NCBI RefSeq assembly: GCF_030052815.1
Contig: NC_079495.1
Coordinates: forward strand, 55,220,773-55,284,772
Length of the DNA stretch: 64,000 bases
Direction: 5' to 3'
Origin: Hevea brasiliensis
Taxonomy: Eukaryota; Streptophyta; Magnoliopsida; Malpighiales; Euphorbiaceae
The notes under the pieces are model-generated. The model was not told where the DNA came from and made no database searches. It saw only the letters and a list, made by a program, of their open reading frames with translations. The position numbers and the translations under genes are program-made. Positions 60,278-64,000 of the stretch are shown in pieces (position 1 is the first letter of the stretch; every line of letters begins with the position of its first letter).

Positions 60278-61050
60278 ATATTGATGAAAATATTTTCATG
60301 GAACAACCTAGGGATTTTGAATCCCAAGATAGTTCCAAGGTGTGCAAGCTAAAGCGATCCATTTATGGGTTAAAACAAGCTTTGAGGAGTTGGAACATCC
60401 GTTTTGTTGAAGCTATTAAGTCATTTGGTTTTATAAAAAATGTGGATGAACCATGTGTATATAAGAAGGTTCGTGATAGTGCTGTCACTTTCCTCGTCCT
60501 ATATGTGGATGACATTCTGTTGATAGGTAATGACATAGGTACGTTGACAACTATTAAGGCATGGTTGTCAAATACATTCTCCATGAATGACTTAGGGAGG
60601 CAACCTATATTCTTGAAATTCGCATCTTTAGAGATAGAGCAAAAAGAATAATTAGTTTATCCCAAAGTCTATACTTGGAAAAGGTGTTAAAAAGGTTTAA
60701 CATGTTTGATTCCAAGAGAGGATTGTTACCAGTGAGACATGGTATCCAGCTTTCTAAAGAGATGTCTCCAAAGATACCTGAAGAAAGAGATAAAATGGCT
60801 AGGATTCCATATACTTTGGCTATTGAAAGTTTGATATATGCAATGATGTGTATTAGGCCAAATATCACATATGCTTTTAGTTTGACTAGCAGGTTTCAAT
60901 CCAATCCAAGTTTGGAACACTGGATAGCTGTCAAGAATATTCTTCAGTACTTGAGAAGAACTAAGGATTTATTCTTGATTTATGGAGGTGGTGACTTGCA
61001 ATTGGATGGTTATACTGATTCTGATTTTCAATCAGATATCGATGATAGAA
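60278..61050 (+). pseudogene. Copia-2 reverse transcriptase and RNase H start, right fragment
   Basis: It starts with the second ATATT copy and reads IDENIFMEQPRDFESQDSSK, then IYGLKQALRSWNIRFVEAIK and YVDD in LVLYVDDILLIGND. One base lost near 60597 (TTAGGGAGGC against TTAGGGGAGGC) shifts the frame. A second open stretch from 60675 carries VLKRFNMFDSKRGLLPVRHG up to [11 protein letters not shown], the start of RNase H. It is cut at 61050 by a gypsy-B family LTR. Confidence 0.92.
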
Positions 61051-61612
61051 TATAACACCCCTATATGCATAGCTATGTATAATTTACTGTTCCGGTAACC
61101 GGTGTCGGTCCGGACAATAAGGGGAATAGGATCACAATTAAGACACCTAGAAAACCCTGAATAAAAATTTATAGTGATTACCAGTTAGTTAAGTACAAAT
61201 AAGAAAAACAAAGTATAAAAATTTAAATGAGCCGATGGTCACAGCGATGGGTGACCTTATCGAGAATTGATTGTGAGGTCAATCCCAACTCAAATTTTGA
61301 ACGAAAAATTATGACACCGCAGTCCTAAGGACTATTGCGAATCTAGTAAAAAAGAGAAAATCATAGAAAAGAGCTGATAAGTAGGTCCAATAAATAGGTC
61401 AGGACTCCAGAAGAAATACCAAATTATTTGCAAACAAGATCAATCCAGCGAGGGGCAAATTGGTCAATTCACCCCTAGAGGTGACTCCTGACCTAACTGT
61501 CCAATAAAATAAGAGAAATGAAAATTTCAGAATGTAGAAATAAATTAAAAAACTATGAAAAAATAAAGGAAAAAGGAAAAAGAAAAAGAAAATGAATTTT
61601 GACCTCATCCTT

Positions 61613-61633
61613 ATGACATCACCCATGATGTCA
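61613..61633 (+). promoter_or_regulatory. Paired ATGACATCA / TGATGTCA element, gypsy-B family
   Basis: ATGACATCA, a 4-base spacer, then TGATGTCA, 562 bp from the LTR start. Confidence 0.52.
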
Positions 61634-62536
61634 AAAATAATTTGATTTCTCTAATTTTTGACCAAGTCAAAAAGCAATTTAAATATCCAAAAATTAAAAG
61701 AAAAAAAAAAACCCAAATGTTGTCTTCCTCACCCTCATTTGCTGTTCCTCATCCCTCTCTCATCTCTCTCATGTTTCCTCCATTGAAGCTTGATTTAAAG
61801 CTTCATAAACCCTAAAAATTACCTATAAATTCCTCAAATTTCTTGAATTTCCTTACTTTAGCAACTTGAAAAGAAGTTTGATCAAGAAAATAAGGAAGAA
61901 AAGTGGATGAATTGAGAGTTGGAACTTCAAAGTGAAGGTTAGTAATTTAAACTTGTAAATTGTAGTTAAATTATGCTTATGTATGTGAATTAAACTTAGA
62001 ATGAAAGTGAAATCCAAACAAAAACAATTATGGGGGACCAATTGTGAATTTCGGCTAGCCCTTAAGGAAGTAGAAATTGAATGATTTTGATGCACTTAAA
62101 GATGTAGATAAGATGGATTTAATGTGTAAACAATGTTTATATACTTTAATTTTATGGTTTGAAACAAATTGTGTGAAATAGGGTTCTTGAGTTCTTGAAG
62201 TTGGAGTAAAAATTAGAGGAAATGGTCAATTAATGCAAATGACCTTAATTAAGGTTAAAAATGGTCAATTGGGGCCAATTGTGATGTGTTTGAATGAGTC
62301 AAAATGAAGTGCAATTCATATTACTGAAGGGTCCCAATCTAGCAGTTTGACCTAGGTCCATTTGAGGGGCCAAAACTGAAATTTTACCAATCCAATTGGT
62401 ATGAGGGCAATTGGGAATGAAAGTAGACACATAATGGCACAATTTTCATTTATAAACCATGCCCAATAAATGACATTAAGATAGTGGCCAATTAGGTCAA
62501 ATTCGGGTAATGTGCACTACCACTGTACAAAAAAGA

Positions 62537-62563
62537 CCAAATGAACAGTGTTTGTTCATTTGG
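62537..62563 (+). repeat. CCAAATGAACA inverted repeat, gypsy-B family LTR
   Basis: Perfect 11-bp arms (CCAAATGAACA and complement) with 5-base loop GTGTT. Solo LTR E has the same with 13-bp arms at 15963-15989. Confidence 0.65.
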
Positions 62564-63865
62564 CCATAACTTGGTCTAGGCAGGTCCAAATGACCTATTT
62601 TTGTGGCATTGGAAAGCTATAACATAGCACTACAACTTTCATAATAGCCCAAATTCTGTCCATAACCAAGTGAAATTGCCCACCAAAGTTGGTATCTTAA
62701 AACTGCCAGACCTAAAAGTTACCCAGAATTTTGGGTTAAAAACCAATCCGGCCAGCCTTAGAAAAATGACCATATCTTGGGCTACAAAACTCCAAATGGA
62801 GTGATTCAAAAAGGGAATTAAAGCTAAGATAATAAGGAACAACTTTTGTGCATAACACTTAGCCAAATTTTCATAGTAACTAGACCAATGGAACAGTGCC
62901 AAATAGGGCACCAAAACTGAAAAATTGAATTTTCTCTTAGGAGACTTAGAAATTGAAATGACAACCAAGACCAACAAATTAGGCACTGAAAATGTGGTAT
63001 GTGGCTGTAATGAGAATTGGTATACCTATTTAGTGTGGAAAAGTCAACATTTTAACCCAATTGTCAAATGAATGGTAACCACCATAATCAAGAACACAAA
63101 GAACTCAATTTATGGGATTATATAAGTAAAGTTTAAATACAAATTTCAATTGCTAAAATTATGATTAAACATAATTTGAATAAATATTGAAACATCTTAA
63201 TTGTGTGCTTTAGGGGAAAAAGGGCCTTCCGAGGAGAGGAATCGAGAGGAGTGAAATAAAGAAAGACTAATTACGAGGTTTGTGCACAATATACTTATTT
63301 AAGTAATTCTTATTGAAATTTGATTTAGTATGTAATATGAATAATTTTTAATTGTTTTGGCTTTGAGAATTTTATTTGGAAATTATTATGTTGCCTACTT
63401 TGTAAATGGAAATTTTAAGATAAAATGTGATTTGTGGTTTGTATGAAATATTTAAATTGTGATTTGAAATTATTTTTTATTCACACTTGGCATGACAGTC
63501 CCTTACTATGTTCCTTCTCCACTTGTGGGGTTGAGTTTGATATTTGATTATATTCCTCCCTCTCTGGCTTGCTTGTCTGAGGTGAATTTGGATGAGTACT
63601 CAATAGCTAGCTAGCCACCTCCCTCATTGATTTTGATTAGTGGGGTGAGTTTGTATTGTCATGGTGTACAACACAGCAAAGTTTAGAAATTTTATGTCAT
63701 GACCTAAGTGGTATTATTGATTGGCAACACTGTGTTTATTAAATTGTTTGACCAAATTTGTATTGTATGAGCTTTGAAAATTGTGAAAAGAAATTGTGAA
63801 TTATTTGAATTGTGATTTGTCAATGAATTTTTATATTAAGCATTTTAAATTTTTATTGTGCATCA

Positions 63866-63884
63866 CTGAGTAAAATTTACTCAG
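63866..63884 (+). repeat. Conserved LTR hairpin, gypsy-B copy 2
   Basis: CTGAGTAAAATTTACTCAG, a 9-bp perfect stem around a single base. Gypsy-B copy 1 has a different arm sequence at the same place. Confidence 0.7.
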
Positions 63885-64000
63885 CCATAGTTTAATTTTG
63901 CTGTTACAGATAGGGAAAAGAGCATAGCAGCAGAGTGAGCTGCTATAGTAAGAGAGGAGCATAGTTTGGAGATTTTTGTACGGGTATTTGTTGATACCCT

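Larger units (their letters stand above)
61051..64000 (+). mobile_element. Gypsy-B family LTR, 5' part (runs off the window)
   Basis: It starts TATAACACCCCTATATGC (the usual TG is TA here) and follows the gypsy-B LTR at 8735-12294 in opposite orientation along its whole visible length. The last bases, GGGTATTTGTTGATACCCT, correspond to about 9310. Roughly 0.55 kb of LTR should follow. Whether it is a full element or a solo LTR cannot be told. The candidate target sequence on the left is TAGAA (61046-61050). Confidence 0.88.

Noticed and set aside
61399..62986. Minus-strand open frames in the right-hand LTR
   Set aside because: They are AT-rich, lie in LTR sequence, and do not correspond to a conserved frame in the other gypsy-B LTR.
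1..64000. A host gene or non-coding RNA gene hidden between the elements
   Set aside because: After removing the elements, only copia-2 sequence remains at the base of the central nest, so no host DNA is visible.

Overview
This 64 kb window is plant DNA, most probably from an angiosperm nuclear genome (a eudicot is likely, species not determinable). I found no host gene, no tRNA or rRNA gene, no CRISPR array and no bacterial features. Essentially every base belongs to LTR retrotransposons inserted into one another. Two superfamilies occur. Ty1/copia elements resemble the Angela (BARE-like) lineage: LTRs about 2.1 kb starting TGTTAG and ending TTCA, tRNA-iMet primer sites, domain order PR-IN-RT-RNaseH. 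Ty3/gypsy elements resemble the chromovirus Tekay/Del lineage: LTRs 2.7-3.9 kb starting TGTAACACC and ending GTGTGACA or GTGTCACA, tRNA-iMet primer sites, domain order PR-RT-RNaseH-IN-chromodomain.

Layout, left to right. Copia-1 (+ strand, 1-7894; 5' end outside the window) sits in the gag of gypsy-B (- strand, 7895-12294; 5' LTR 8735-12294). Gypsy-B in turn abuts the RT gene of copia-2 (+ strand), the oldest layer, which survives only as 12295-12481 and 60278-61050. Between those two pieces lies a nest of about 48 kb. Gypsy-C (- strand, 12482-60277, target-site duplication ATATT) is a gag-only, pol-less element. Its 3' LTR was entered by gypsy-A (+ strand, 14397-29551, TSD TTTCT). Gypsy-A's 5' LTR was then entered by solo LTR E (+ strand, 14657-17598, TSD GCGGG). 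Gypsy-C's gag was entered by gypsy-D (- strand, 31812-56362, TSD TAGGT). Gypsy-D's 5' LTR was entered by copia-3 (- strand, 39886-53774, TSD GAAAG). Copia-3 was entered between PR and IN by solo LTR F (- strand, 44965-48884, TSD CCATT). At the right edge, copia-2 is broken again by the start of an LTR of the gypsy-B family (+ strand, 61051 to beyond 64000).

The nesting is supported by six exact 5-bp target duplications, and at three junctions removing the insert restores an open reading frame. All coding regions are decayed by frameshifts, stops or deletions, so nothing here is autonomous as it stands. The observations most worth checking are: a 74-bp GT-AG, AT-rich, phase-0 intron-like insert in the integrase of gypsy-D that is cleanly absent from gypsy-A; a short hairpin at an equivalent place in every gypsy LTR whose two arms co-vary between families; a paired TGACATCA/TGATGTCA element about 530-560 bp from the 5' end of several LTRs; a minisatellite of potential hairpins in the copia 5' leader; and the gag-only structure of gypsy-C.
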